A stretch of 64,000 nt of DNA from an uncultured bacterium (GCA_903919715.1 CAIXJC010000010.1:175246-239245); one strand, 5' to 3'; counted from the stretch's first letter, positions 42,099-50,741 are shown. The notes: a model not told the origin generated them from the sequence alone. Numbers and translations: made by a program.

Positions 42099-43352
42099 AT
42101 GCAACCTCGACGAAAAACCCGACAGATCTTGGTCGGAGATGACCGAACTGGACGAATCGCAATTGGCGGCGGCGCACCGATCGCAGTGCAAACAATGTGC
42201 GCTGGATACACCCATGACATCGACGCATGCGTCGCTGAAATCAATCGTTATCACGAAGCTGGAGCCGAACTTGTGCGCGTGGCCGTTCCCGAACGCAAGG
42301 ACACTGAGGCGCTCAAGTCCATCATTCCTCAGGTCAAAGTTCCAATCGTTGCGGATGTTCACTTTCACTATCAGCGCGCTTTGGAAGCGATCGAAGCGGG
42401 CGTCCATAAAATTCGGCTCAACCCTGGAAATATCAGCGACCGCGATCAAGTCAATTCGGTCATCGATGCGTGCAAAGAGCGCGGCATTCCAATTCGCGTT
42501 GGCGTCAATGAAGGATCGATCATCGAACGAAAAGACAAGCAACGCCGAATGGAAGAACTCGGCAAGTATTTCGCAGATCACCGATCGGGACATCTGTTGG
42601 CGTTGATGATCACCAAGCTTGAGGAATATCTCGACATTTTCGCCGCACGCGATTTTCATCAAGTCGTGTTGAGCGCCAAGAGCATGGACGCCGCGCTCGT
42701 CATCGATATCTATACGGAAATCGCTGCGCGATTTGACTATCCGCTGCATTTGGGAGTGACCCACGCTGGCACGAAAGATTCAGGTGCGATTCGCAGCGTG
42801 GTTGCACTGGGATCGTTGATTGCCAACGGCATTGGCGACACCGTTCGTATTTCCTATGCGAGCGATCACATCGACGAAGTGAAAGATGCCTTCGAGATGT
42901 TGTATTGCTTGGGCAAGCGCGAACGCAAAGGGATCGACTTGATTGCATGTCCGACTTGTGGGCGTATTCAAGTCGACTTGTTTACGCTTGTGAAAGAAGT
43001 CGAACGCGTCCTGATGCCAGAGATCAAGTTGCCGATCAAGGTTGCCGTCATGGGATGCATCGTCAATGGTCCAGGCGAAGCCGAAGGCGCAGATGTTGCG
43101 GTCTTTGCGGGAGATCGCCGCGGGATCATTTACGTCCAAGGCGCTCGTGTTGCCAACGTCCCCGAGGAAGAAATCATGTCTCGCCTGCTCCTTGAGTGCA
43201 AGACGTTCGAAGCACGGGTTCTCTCAGGCGATGCGAAGCTTGGAGAAAAGAAGGTCGACATCGTTCCCCCAGATCCACTCGGCGAACTCGGCAGCGGGCA
43301 TGCCAAGATTGTCTCTGGACATGTTGAACAAGTGACGGTCGGTCGAACATAA
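42099..43352 (+). CDS. ispG: 4-hydroxy-3-methylbut-2-enyl diphosphate synthase
   Basis: 417 aa from the ATG at 42099. TIM-barrel with I-A-V-Q-T-M near residue 28, V-P-I-V-A-D-V-H-F-H-Y near 82, K-I-R-L-N-P-G-N-I and L-G-V-T-H-A-G-T. The Fe-S domain has C-P-T-C-G-R and C-I-V-N-G-P-G-E, three Cys ligands plus a Glu. It converts MEcPP to HMBPP, the penultimate step of the MEP isoprenoid pathway, using a 4Fe-4S cluster. It has the two-domain form, without the extra domain of plant and some bacterial types. Together with dxs, ispA and uppS it completes part of that route in this window. Confidence 0.94.
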   Translation: MQPRRKTRQILVGDDRTGRIAIGGGAPIAVQTMCAGYTHDIDACVAEINRYHEAGAELVRVAVPERKDTEALKSIIPQVKVPIVADVHFHYQRALEAIEAGVHKIRLNPGNISDRDQVNSVIDACKERGIPIRVGVNEGSIIERKDKQRRMEELGKYFADHRSGHLLALMITKLEEYLDIFAARDFHQVVLSAKSMDAALVIDIYTEIAARFDYPLHLGVTHAGTKDSGAIRSVVALGSLIANGIGDTVRISYASDHIDEVKDAFEMLYCLGKRERKGIDLIACPTCGRIQVDLFTLVKEVERVLMPEIKLPIKVAVMGCIVNGPGEAEGADVAVFAGDRRGIIYVQGARVANVPEEEIMSRLLLECKTFEARVLSGDAKLGEKKVDIVPPDPLGELGSGHAKIVSGHVEQVTVGRT

Positions 43353-43369
43353 TTCCACGAGGACTCCCG

Positions 43370-44443
43370 ATGAAACAATCGCGTCGATTCGGCTTCACAA
43401 TCATTGAACTTCTGGTGGTGATATCGATCATCGTCATCCTTGTCGGCTTGCTCAGTGCGGGACTCTCAGGCGCGATTGCGACTGGCAAACGAACGAAAGA
43501 AATGAATCGCCTGCGACAAATGATGCTCGCATGGACCATGTATTCAGGACAGTACGAGGAGAAACTTCTACCGGGGTTCTTAGAGACTGGTGTTCAACAG
43601 GGTGCACAAGGAGGCTCTGCTTGGCAAGTGCACTACAAGAACAAACACGGCAGCGAACTTGATCCGCGACTTTGCCAGACATATCCATGGCGGCTCGCGC
43701 CATATCTCGATTTCAACAGTGAGCCGATCTTGGGGTACCGCGAAGATACGCAGGACAATCTTGATGTCTCCATGTACCTCGATCCGCCGATCGCCATCAC
43801 CCTTCCCGCCACTCTCGACACGATTACATCGCTTGAGGGTTCAGGCGCCGCGCTGCAACCAGCCTTTGGATACAACGCGTATTACGTCGGCGGATGGTGG
43901 GAAATGATCGCGGGCGTACCGACGCTGAAATTCGGTAATGATGGCTACACACAAGTGGGTTCTTCTGGCGTTGCAAGAGGGCGCCTCATTGCAAGAACCC
44001 AAGCAAGCATCCCCAGGCCATCCGAGTTGATTGTCTTCTCGGCAAGCACGTTTCTGAATCAGAGTGCAACGCCGTATTCAAAGCTCAATGAGTACCTCCC
44101 CGGAGCCGCATGGGTGGTGCCGCATCGGCTTGGAGTCGACGATATTTGGGGCTTTGGCGGCGTCACGCTTCAAGAAGCTGCTGCGACACAAGATCGCTCT
44201 GCGAGTCCCTTCTCAATCGATCCTGTTTGCGCCTTTCTCTCGCCAAATCCCGTGATGCAAAGTGGCGATATCGGCAAACTGATGGTCTTCAAGAACCAAG
44301 CGATTCCATTTGATCGTTACGGCAAGATGGTTTCGACTGGACTGGCCGACGGCAGCGTCAAGACTTCCAGCATGACGGAATTGAACGATCTGCGGATGTG
44401 GATCCCTTGCGCTGAAGCACAAACCTTTACTCACGCACCGTAA
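43370..44443 (+). CDS. Prepilin-like (DUF1559-type) protein with N-methylation motif
   Basis: 357 aa. The N-terminus R-R-F-G-F-T-I-I-E-L-L-V-V has the type IV prepilin/pseudopilin cleavage site (between Gly and Phe) with Glu at +5, followed by a hydrophobic helix. The body is globular with a G-Y-N-A-Y-Y-V-G-G segment near residue 165 and, near the C-terminus, A-D-G-S-V-K-T, the DGSV motif typical of the many planctomycete DUF1559-like pseudopilins. Such proteins are thought to be processed by prepilin peptidase and held in or exported through the envelope; function unknown. The gene starts 17 bp after ispG and may share its message. A 13-bp tandem repeat follows its stop. Confidence 0.82.
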   Translation: MKQSRRFGFTIIELLVVISIIVILVGLLSAGLSGAIATGKRTKEMNRLRQMMLAWTMYSGQYEEKLLPGFLETGVQQGAQGGSAWQVHYKNKHGSELDPRLCQTYPWRLAPYLDFNSEPILGYREDTQDNLDVSMYLDPPIAITLPATLDTITSLEGSGAALQPAFGYNAYYVGGWWEMIAGVPTLKFGNDGYTQVGSSGVARGRLIARTQASIPRPSELIVFSASTFLNQSATPYSKLNEYLPGAAWVVPHRLGVDDIWGFGGVTLQEAAATQDRSASPFSIDPVCAFLSPNPVMQSGDIGKLMVFKNQAIPFDRYGKMVSTGLADGSVKTSSMTELNDLRMWIPCAEAQTFTHAP

Positions 44444-44456
44444 GGGCTTTCAGTGT

Positions 44457-44493
44457 GGGTCTTCGGATTGGGTCTTCGGATTGGGTCTTCGGT
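44457..44493. repeat. Tandem 13-bp repeat (GGGTCTTCGGATT), 2.8 copies
   Basis: Copies at 44457-44469 and 44470-44482, and a partial third at 44483-44492. It lies between the prepilin-like stop and the phosphatase stop, and its last base belongs to the phosphatase stop codon. Confidence 0.85.
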
Positions 44494-46118
44494 CAAAGAC
44501 CAATATCCGCCGCAAGCATCAAACTTGCGATCGTGACATCGTCGGCGTACTTCAAATTCTTCGCGAACTCTTTCAATAACTCCCAGAGGCGAGCGACGTC
44601 TTCTTCGCAACTTCGGCTTCCAATGAGTGCCGCGGCGACTCGCTGAGATCCCAGCATCTCCCCTTCGTCATTGCGTTGCTCCGCCAATCCGTCGCTGAAG
44701 AGAACTAGCCGATCCCCCTGTGCGAGTGGAATGGTCGTCGTCGCATACAGAAAATCCTCAATGACTCCGATTGGTATTCCACTCTCCACTGCGATCGGTT
44801 TCGTATGTCCCATCCGATCGACGACACAGTAGTACCCGTGTCCCGCATCGAAAAAATTAATCTCTCGTGCTACGGCATCGACTTCCGCCATCGTGAATGT
44901 TGCAAACTGTCCTGACGTCGCTCGCGAGACAACAAAGTTTGAAAGATCACCGATCGCCTTTTCAGCTGGGACTCCAGCCGACAGCTGCGCTTCCAAATGC
45001 GCTGTGATTGCAGCCATCAATAAACCTGGGCCTAATCCCTTCCCGCTCACATCGCCAAGAAACACAGTTGCGCCCGTTTGAATTGGAGAACGGTGGACTC
45101 CAAAGATATCGCCAGCGACGACCTGACCAGGAATCGAACACATCGCCCATACCACATCACCTGTGTTTCCCGAGGTTGCTCCCATCATCCGCTCTTGCAC
45201 CTGACGCGCAGCGGCGAGTTCTTCGAGCAATTCGCGCTGGCGCGATTCGAGTTCGTAGCGCTGCAATTTCATCAGTGCCAACCCCGTCCATCGTCCAATC
45301 GCTTGGCTGAACGAAAGCACATTGTCGTAATTCACATTCTCTTCAAATTGATCGAGATAGAGATATGCCTCGATGGCCGAATCGATCATGATCGGGATGC
45401 ATACCGCACTGTTGACGCCCGTTCCAACAATGCTTTGAGCGGAACCAAATGAAACATCTTCACTCAATCGAACGGGCTTCCCCTTTGCGGCGCCACTGAG
45501 CAATGTTCGGCTCACTGGACGTTTCGATACTGATCCCGCGGGCCATTCGCCGACGATTTCCAACCGTCCATCTGTTCCCAGGAAACGAATGATCAATGCG
45601 CGTTCACATCTCGTCCCTTGTACACACACTTTCGCGACTTCCGTAACCATTTCAACTTCGGTCGCCGCCGCATAGATCAAGACCGACGAAGTGATGAGTA
45701 AGTCAAGTTGATTCTGCGCTTCGCTTCTTTCCTTCGAGGGCGCCATAACGACGACCTTGCCACCCGAGTCTGTCACCGCCGATTGGATGAGTGTTGCCCC
45801 TTCGTTCGATCCCATATCGAAACGGAGCGTCCATGGATTCAATCCGATTCGGTCGCCGCTTCGAAGCGGCATCGGCTGCCGCGCTTCAAGCGGAATTCCG
45901 TTGAGCGTCGTTCCATGGCGGGAGGCGAGATCGGTAATAGACCATCGACCGTTCTGAAAATGAAGCGATGCGTGCTGCCGTGAAATCAACTGACTATCGA
46001 GCCGAAGACTCGCACCAGGAGATCTGCCAAGGATGCATATTTTTCCGTCAGGATGCAACTGAATTGGAGATGCTGGGCACAAACCAAGCGGAACAAGCGT
46101 GCACGATTCGTTCGACAT
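44493..46118 (-). CDS. FHA-GAF-PP2C (SpoIIE/RsbU-type) phosphatase
   Basis: 541 aa. Residues about 20-105 form an FHA domain with L-G-R-S-P-G-A, S-R-Q-H-A-S-L and S-R-H-G-T-T-L-N-G, the phosphothreonine-reading loops. A GAF-like domain covers about 140-300. A helical linker (E-S-R-Q-R-E-L-L-E-E-L-A-A-A-R-Q-V-Q-E) leads to the PP2C_SIG domain (about 330-541) with metal Asp in F-L-G-D-V-S-G-K-G, F-D-A-G-H-G-Y and L-F-S-D-G-L-A-E. It should dephosphorylate a Ser/Thr-phosphorylated protein, with input through the FHA and GAF domains, as in partner-switching regulators. No anti-sigma pair lies nearby. It is 5 bp after the ExbB-like gene. Confidence 0.88.
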   Translation of the reverse strand: MSNESCTLVPLGLCPASPIQLHPDGKICILGRSPGASLRLDSQLISRQHASLHFQNGRWSITDLASRHGTTLNGIPLEARQPMPLRSGDRIGLNPWTLRFDMGSNEGATLIQSAVTDSGGKVVVMAPSKERSEAQNQLDLLITSSVLIYAAATEVEMVTEVAKVCVQGTRCERALIIRFLGTDGRLEIVGEWPAGSVSKRPVSRTLLSGAAKGKPVRLSEDVSFGSAQSIVGTGVNSAVCIPIMIDSAIEAYLYLDQFEENVNYDNVLSFSQAIGRWTGLALMKLQRYELESRQRELLEELAAARQVQERMMGATSGNTGDVVWAMCSIPGQVVAGDIFGVHRSPIQTGATVFLGDVSGKGLGPGLLMAAITAHLEAQLSAGVPAEKAIGDLSNFVVSRATSGQFATFTMAEVDAVAREINFFDAGHGYYCVVDRMGHTKPIAVESGIPIGVIEDFLYATTTIPLAQGDRLVLFSDGLAEQRNDEGEMLGSQRVAAALIGSRSCEEDVARLWELLKEFAKNLKYADDVTIASLMLAADIGL

Positions 46119-46123
46119 GCTCG

Positions 46124-46813
46124 CTAGCTTTTTGAATCTTGATACTGCTTCTCTTCCTTCAATCGAACTGCTGTTCGCAAGGACGAATCTGGATCACCAC
46201 CATGACGTTCGACTCCGAGTTTTGCGCTTGCAACGAGTCCTTCCATCACGCCGATGGCTTTATCGGAATGCGAACGGAAATACATGTACGGGAAAAGTGA
46301 GATGAGTGCGACAACGAGTCCGCTTGCCGTTGCAACGAGAGCTTCCGCGATTCCTGACGAAACCAAACGAGGATCGCTCAATGTGTCCTTGCCACCGAGC
46401 AACTCGAAACTCCGAATGATTCCAGAGACCGTCCCAAGAATTCCAAGCATGGGAGCGGCGGTCACAATCGTCGATTGAATGTTCAGAAACCTCTCCAAAC
46501 GAGGGCGCTGTCGCTCGACCGCCGCAATTGCGATTGCATCCGATGGACCATCGCATGCCAAATCATTCGCAACCGCACCGTACGGACTATCGTCAGATTC
46601 AGCCAGTGCGGTGACCGTCTCAGCATCATTCATTCGCAGTGCACTAATCATCGCCCGAAGGCGAACCCGTGATCCACGGGAAGACATCTTGCGCCAAAAC
46701 CAGACTCGCTCGACCGTCAGCGTGACCGAGAGGATGCTGAGCACCAACAAGGGCCACATGACTGGTCCGCCACGCTCCATGAGAAGCGACAATCCATTCC
46801 AAAGAAAAGTCAT
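46124..46813 (-). CDS. MotA/TolQ/ExbB-family proton channel protein without a nearby ExbD
   Basis: 229 aa. Three hydrophobic segments: W-P-L-L-V-L-S-I-L-S-V near residue 19, and the channel pair A-P-M-L-G-I-L-G-T-V-S-G-I (about 118-130) and A-T-A-S-G-L-V-V-A-L-I-S-L (about 160-172), which carry the conserved family motifs. Such proteins form pentameric channels that power TonB, Tol or flagellar machinery together with an ExbD/TolR/MotB partner. No such partner is encoded in the window. It is first in a two-gene unit with the PP2C phosphatase. A TATGAT box 8 bp before the ATG suggests a near-leaderless start. Confidence 0.85.
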   Translation of the reverse strand: MTFLWNGLSLLMERGGPVMWPLLVLSILSVTLTVERVWFWRKMSSRGSRVRLRAMISALRMNDAETVTALAESDDSPYGAVANDLACDGPSDAIAIAAVERQRPRLERFLNIQSTIVTAAPMLGILGTVSGIIRSFELLGGKDTLSDPRLVSSGIAEALVATASGLVVALISLFPYMYFRSHSDKAIGVMEGLVASAKLGVERHGGDPDSSLRTAVRLKEEKQYQDSKS

Positions 46814-46821
46814 ATCGGCTG

Positions 46822-46827
46822 ATCATA
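46822..46827 (-). promoter_or_regulatory. -10-like box (TATGAT) of the ExbB-like gene
   Basis: On the minus strand TATGAT, 8 nt, ATG at 46813. It lies in the 55-bp gap to the divergent ispA. Confidence 0.4.
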
Positions 46828-46854
46828 GTGAGATAGCGATTCTCGGTGAGCCAC

Positions 46855-46860
46855 TACACT
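46855..46860 (+). promoter_or_regulatory. -10-like box (TACACT) of ispA
   Basis: TACACT, 8 nt, ATG at 46869. It supports this start; the longer frame upstream runs antisense through the ExbB-like gene. Confidence 0.45.
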
Positions 46861-46868
46861 TGCCGACA

Positions 46869-47753
46869 ATGCGTACAGCACCCTCGATGGAAAATGAAAT
46901 CTTCTCCCCGACCATGCTCGAAGAGATTGAACGGCGACTCGAACGGTTCGTGCACGAAGCGGGCTACCCAGCAAACCTGCAGGAAGCTGTGGCTCATGCA
47001 CTTTTAGGTGGCGGAAAGCGACTTCGCCCCCTCCTGACCCTTCGCTGCTGTGAGGCAGTTGGGGCATCAACCAAGGAAGCGCTTGAAGCTGCTGCATCTG
47101 TTGAGATGGTGCATGCCTTCAGCCTTGTGCACGATGACCTTCCAGCACTCGACAATGACCTGATGCGTCGCGGCAAACCCACGGTCCACGTCGCCTTTGG
47201 GGAAGCAATGGCGATTCTCGCCGGAGATGCCCTGCTGGCATTGGCGATGCATGCTGCATGTTCGTCACCGCACGACTCTGGCAGAATTGCGCATGAGGTC
47301 ACCAATGCGACTTCGGCCATGATCGCAGGACAGGTTTATGACACGCTCGGCGGTTTCTCACCGAGCACAACTGCACGCGAACGATTGCAAATCATTCACA
47401 ACCACAAGACCGGCGCACTCATTCGATGCGCATGCAGAATCGGTGCGCTCTGTGGTGGCGCTCGCAACGAGAGTTTCGCAGCAATCGATCGCTGGGGCGA
47501 TCTCATCGGGTTGATGTTTCAAGCAGTCGATGACCTCTTGGATGTCACACAGTCAGCCGAGCACGTCGGCAAGGCTGTTGGCAAGGATCAGGATGCAGGG
47601 AAGTTGACCTATCCCGCAGTCTATGGGATCGATGAGACCCGCAAAGAAATTGCCCGCCTTCGCAAGGATGCACTCGCAGCGCTTGAACCACTCGGCTCAG
47701 GCGCTGATCATCTGTTGTCTGTGACTGAATATCTCGCAGCGCGAACTCGATAG
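46869..47753 (+). CDS. ispA: Polyprenyl diphosphate synthase (FPP/GGPP synthase)
   Basis: 294 aa from the ATG at 46869. The conserved blocks are G-G-G-K-R-L-R-P near residue 43, the first Asp-rich motif D-D-L-P-A-L-D-N-D (about 86-94) and the second D-D-L-L-D-V near residue 223. It condenses DMAPP/IPP into short-chain prenyl diphosphates (farnesyl or geranylgeranyl). Chain length is not safely read from sequence, but the length and first motif fit IspA. It sits 95 bp before dxs on the same strand, an arrangement known in many bacteria, so both likely serve isoprenoid supply for quinones, undecaprenyl-phosphate and polyprenyl-linked sugars. Confidence 0.92.
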   Translation: MRTAPSMENEIFSPTMLEEIERRLERFVHEAGYPANLQEAVAHALLGGGKRLRPLLTLRCCEAVGASTKEALEAAASVEMVHAFSLVHDDLPALDNDLMRRGKPTVHVAFGEAMAILAGDALLALAMHAACSSPHDSGRIAHEVTNATSAMIAGQVYDTLGGFSPSTTARERLQIIHNHKTGALIRCACRIGALCGGARNESFAAIDRWGDLIGLMFQAVDDLLDVTQSAEHVGKAVGKDQDAGKLTYPAVYGIDETRKEIARLRKDALAALEPLGSGADHLLSVTEYLAARTR

Positions 47754-47802
47754 TCGCCCATTCAAAGTCCGCCGCCGGTGCCTCGAAGAAGAGCCTTGAA
47801 GC

Positions 47803-47808
47803 TATACT
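47803..47808 (+). promoter_or_regulatory. -10-like box (TATACT) upstream of dxs
   Basis: TATACT lies 40 bp before the ATG chosen at 47849, giving a leader of about 34 nt. An in-frame GTG lies 4 bp after it (47813) and is a less likely start. Confidence 0.35.
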
Positions 47809-47848
47809 CCCCGTGCATCTTTCGAACCGCATAAACACGATCAATTCC

Positions 47849-49834
47849 ATGAACCTACTCGGATCCATTCGTTCTCCTGCCGACCTCAAGGCATTGCCTC
47901 CTTCGGCTCTTCCACAGGTTTGTGCAGAAATTCGCCACGCCATCTGTGACCAAGTCTCAAAGAGCGGTGGACATTTGGCACCCAATCTCGGCGTCGTCGA
48001 GTTGACGGTTGCGATGCACTACGTTTTCGATTTCGCCTTTGACCGACTGCTTTTCGATGTCGGCCACCAGTGCTACACCCATAAACTTCTCACCGGAAGA
48101 CAACACCTTCTTCCAAGACTTCGCCAACGTGGCGGAATGTCTGGATTCCCCGAACCACGCGAGTCCAACTTTGATCTCTTCACAGTCGGTCATGCAGGGA
48201 CTGCGATTCCGACCGCTGTTGGAATGGCTCGCGGAGATACGCTCAATGGAGAAGGTTGGTCAGTCGATCGTCCGAATGGTCGACGCACGGTGTCGCTGAT
48301 TGGCGATGCCTCAATCGTCAACGGTGTTGCGATGGAAGGACTGAACAACGCAGGCACGCTCAAGCGGCAGTTCCTAATTGTTCTCAATGACAACGGAATG
48401 AGTATTGCAAAGCCGCAAGGTGCGGTCTCCGCATACTTCGACCGATTGCGGCTCTCGCACACCTACGGCGAATTCAAGAAACGCGCGAAGGAAATGGCGC
48501 GCCACATGCCCGGCGGCGAAAGTCTGAAAGAACTCTATCACCGCATGGGTGAGTCATCGAAAGCATTCATCGCTGAGAATCATTGGTTCGAACACTTCGG
48601 TCTCGTCACGGTCGGACCGATCGACGGACACGATCTTCCAACGCTGATCGATTTCCTCAATGAGGCAAAGCACTTCGATCACCCGATGGTTTTGCACGTG
48701 AAAACCGTAAAAGGTAAGGGATACGAGTTCGCTGAAAATGACGCGTGCGCATTCCATTCTCCAAGCGCCTTCAAGATTGAAACGATGGAGAACGAAGGAT
48801 GCAAGGTCGAGATGAAGAAAGGCGGGCGTTCATTTACCGCCGCCTTCGGAGAGATTCTGACCTCGCTCATGGAGCGTGATCCGAAGGTTGTCGCTTGCAC
48901 CGCTGCGATGCCCGATGGCACTGGGGTGAATAAGGTCATCGATAAATTTCCAACCCGCGTGTGGGATAGTGGAATTTGTGAGAGCCATGCTTTCGACATG
49001 ATGGCTGGATTGGCAAAGACAGGATGGAAGCCCTTCTTCGCGGTCTATTCCACTTTCCTCCAACGTGCCTTCGATCAAGCATTCCAAGAAGCAGCATTGC
49101 AGGGACTGCCGGTCCGACTTTGCCTTGACCGCGCTGGATTAGTCGGTGGCGATGGAGCCGTTCACCATGGATTCTGCGATATCGCCCTGCTCGCCGTATT
49201 GCCGAAAGCTTGCATCATGGCTGCGATGGACGAGTCAAGTTTGCGCGCTTGTGTTGATTTCATGAACGATTACAGCGAAGGAATTTCTTCCGTTCGATAT
49301 CCACGCGACAATGTCAGCCCACGATTCGAAGGCGTCCCATGCCCTCCATTTGAATTGGGACGAGCGCGACAACTTGTTGCGCACGAAAGCCCAGATGCTG
49401 CGATTCTCACTTTCGGTGTCTGTGCGATTGACGCCGCCGAAGCCTTGACGAAACTTGACGGCGAATACGCAGTCGAACTCTACGACGGACGATTCGCAAA
49501 GCCAATCGATGGAGAACTTCTGCAGCGACTGCTTGGCGCAGGGATTCCAGTGATCACGGTCGAGGACCACTCGATACGTGGTGGCTTCGGAGCGGCTGTC
49601 TTGGAAACCTGCAATGCTTTGGGACTCGATACTCGCCTTGTCACACGAATGGCACTGCCAGATCAATGGATCTATCAGGGCGAGCGCAAAGAACAATTGG
49701 CGGAAGCAGGCATTGATGGCGCAGCCATCGCACGAATCGTTCGCTCGATTCTGCAGGGCTCCGATCTGCAGGAATCTGGCCATCAGGGCAAGCTGGTTGT
49801 CGAGCATTCGCCAACGGCAGTCACTTCGAAGTAA
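47849..49834 (+). CDS. dxs: 1-deoxy-D-xylulose-5-phosphate synthase
   Basis: 661 aa from the ATG at 47849. Thiamine-diphosphate enzyme motifs are present: H-L-A-P-N-L-G-V-V-E-L-T near residue 40, G-H-Q-C-Y-T-H-K near 72, G-D-A-S-I-V-N-G-V-A-M-E near 153, and D-G-A-V-H-H-G near 437, followed by the C-terminal transketolase domain. It condenses pyruvate with glyceraldehyde 3-phosphate, the first and usually rate-limiting step of the MEP pathway. The pgk and rpe genes elsewhere in the window feed the same triose pool. It is on the same strand as ispA. The Ser/Lys-rich end is followed by the repeat-bearing gap. Confidence 0.95.
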   Translation: MNLLGSIRSPADLKALPPSALPQVCAEIRHAICDQVSKSGGHLAPNLGVVELTVAMHYVFDFAFDRLLFDVGHQCYTHKLLTGRQHLLPRLRQRGGMSGFPEPRESNFDLFTVGHAGTAIPTAVGMARGDTLNGEGWSVDRPNGRRTVSLIGDASIVNGVAMEGLNNAGTLKRQFLIVLNDNGMSIAKPQGAVSAYFDRLRLSHTYGEFKKRAKEMARHMPGGESLKELYHRMGESSKAFIAENHWFEHFGLVTVGPIDGHDLPTLIDFLNEAKHFDHPMVLHVKTVKGKGYEFAENDACAFHSPSAFKIETMENEGCKVEMKKGGRSFTAAFGEILTSLMERDPKVVACTAAMPDGTGVNKVIDKFPTRVWDSGICESHAFDMMAGLAKTGWKPFFAVYSTFLQRAFDQAFQEAALQGLPVRLCLDRAGLVGGDGAVHHGFCDIALLAVLPKACIMAAMDESSLRACVDFMNDYSEGISSVRYPRDNVSPRFEGVPCPPFELGRARQLVAHESPDAAILTFGVCAIDAAEALTKLDGEYAVELYDGRFAKPIDGELLQRLLGAGIPVITVEDHSIRGGFGAAVLETCNALGLDTRLVTRMALPDQWIYQGERKEQLAEAGIDGAAIARIVRSILQGSDLQESGHQGKLVVEHSPTAVTSK

Positions 49835-49855
49835 CAGACCAAAAGCCTGTTTCGA

Positions 49856-49899
49856 ATGATCCAAGAATGATCCGAACATGGTCCGAACATGATCCGAGT
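49856..49899. repeat. Four 11-bp imperfect tandem repeats (consensus ATGATCCGAAC)
   Basis: Units begin at 49856, 49867, 49878 and 49889 with one to three mismatches from the consensus. The 11-bp period is close to one DNA turn, so equivalent bases face one side of the helix. They start 21 bp after the dxs stop. Confidence 0.8.
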
Positions 49900-49928
49900 T
49901 TGATCGACGTTCGAGCACACCACATTGC

Positions 49929-50000
49929 GGCAGGCTGTTCGCCTAATGATGTGGCAGGCTGTTCGCCTAATGATGTGGCAGGCTGTTCGCCTAATGATGC
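49929..50000. repeat. Three 24-bp direct repeats between dxs and the GATase-like gene
   Basis: Copies at 49929-49952, 49953-49976 and 49977-50000 are identical except the last base. Each contains AGGC-TGTTC-GCCT, a small hairpin. The final copy covers the last three codons and the stop of the convergent amidotransferase-like gene. Confidence 0.95.
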
Positions 50001-50734
50001 AAGTCACGTGCGACGCCCGCATTCACGCGGTCGACTGGCATCAGAGAAAGCGTCACGGACTCAAACATCTTCTTCGCGATTCGCATGTTCGTTGCGCCAT
50101 TCTTGATCGAACCTTCGCGCCAACCTGCTGCATCAACTTCGGCGCTTGCCATTCGCACTGCCGCATCAATCGCCTCACTTCCCCACTCCACATGGGCGGA
50201 GATTCCATACGTTGATACGCCACAGGCGAACATCGCAAATTTCTGACGAGGCGTCGATGCGAGAGTGCGCATCCCTGGATTCTTCATGCTTGGCCCGGCA
50301 TTTCCGACGGACTGGCAACTCCATACTGGTACTGCGACCGTCCAAGGAACACCCGTGAGGAGCGCATCTCCTCGCGCGGTTGGCGAGGTGGTCATGTTTA
50401 TCCAGCCAACTTCTGACGGGTTGAGATCTTCGATCAAACTTCCGAGAGCTTTGGCAACAACAAGTGCACCAAAGCCGAGACCCAAGATTGGGATTTTCTT
50501 CTCGTGCGCTTCCGTCACAGCCGCCATCGAACTGCGGTGGCTTTCATCGCTCACTCGAACGCCGCACGGCGCGTCACCAACGACGACTCCGTGAATATCT
50601 TCAAGAGAGATTTCACCTTCGTTCGCGAGGCTTCGTTCGCCGACGGTCACGATCCGCTGCGCATAATCGCGCAGAACGAGTCCAAGACTTCCCATTCCAC
50701 CAGCAACGCCGTGATCAATGAATAAAATTGCCAT
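49991..50734 (-). CDS. Class I glutamine amidotransferase-fold protein lacking the nucleophile Cys
   Basis: 247 aa from the ATG at 50734. The fold is recognisable: F-I-D-H-G near residue 5, V-V-G-D near 51, P-I-L-G-L-G-F-G-A-L (82-91), N-P-S-E-V-G-W near 105, and Y-G-I-S-A-H-V-E-W near the C-terminus. In active enzymes the third block reads I-L-G-I-C-L-G-H-Q with the nucleophile Cys; here Gly87 stands in its place and H-Q is A-L. The His and Glu of H-x-E are kept. Glutamine hydrolysis is therefore not expected. A TAGAGT box lies 7 bp before this ATG. It may be a regulatory or binding protein, or have a different reaction. Confidence 0.72.
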   Translation of the reverse strand: MAILFIDHGVAGGMGSLGLVLRDYAQRIVTVGERSLANEGEISLEDIHGVVVGDAPCGVRVSDESHRSSMAAVTEAHEKKIPILGLGFGALVVAKALGSLIEDLNPSEVGWINMTTSPTARGDALLTGVPWTVAVPVWSCQSVGNAGPSMKNPGMRTLASTPRQKFAMFACGVSTYGISAHVEWGSEAIDAAVRMASAEVDAAGWREGSIKNGATNMRIAKKMFESVTLSLMPVDRVNAGVARDLHH

Positions 50735-50741
50735 GCAACCC

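Noticed and set aside
46479..46868. A 130-codon N-terminal extension of IspA
   Set aside because: It runs antisense through the ExbB-like gene, lacks homology, and the ATG at 46869 sits directly before the conserved IspA sequence and after a TACACT box.
49929..50000. Possible CRISPR array
   Set aside because: Copies are head to tail without spacers and no cas genes are near.
49783..50022. Minus-strand frame with an eight-residue repeat (H-I-I-R-R-T-A-C) over the 24-bp repeats
   Set aside because: 24 is a multiple of 3, so a repeat of this length stays open in every frame. There is no start context or homology, and the GATase-like gene already uses the adjacent frame.
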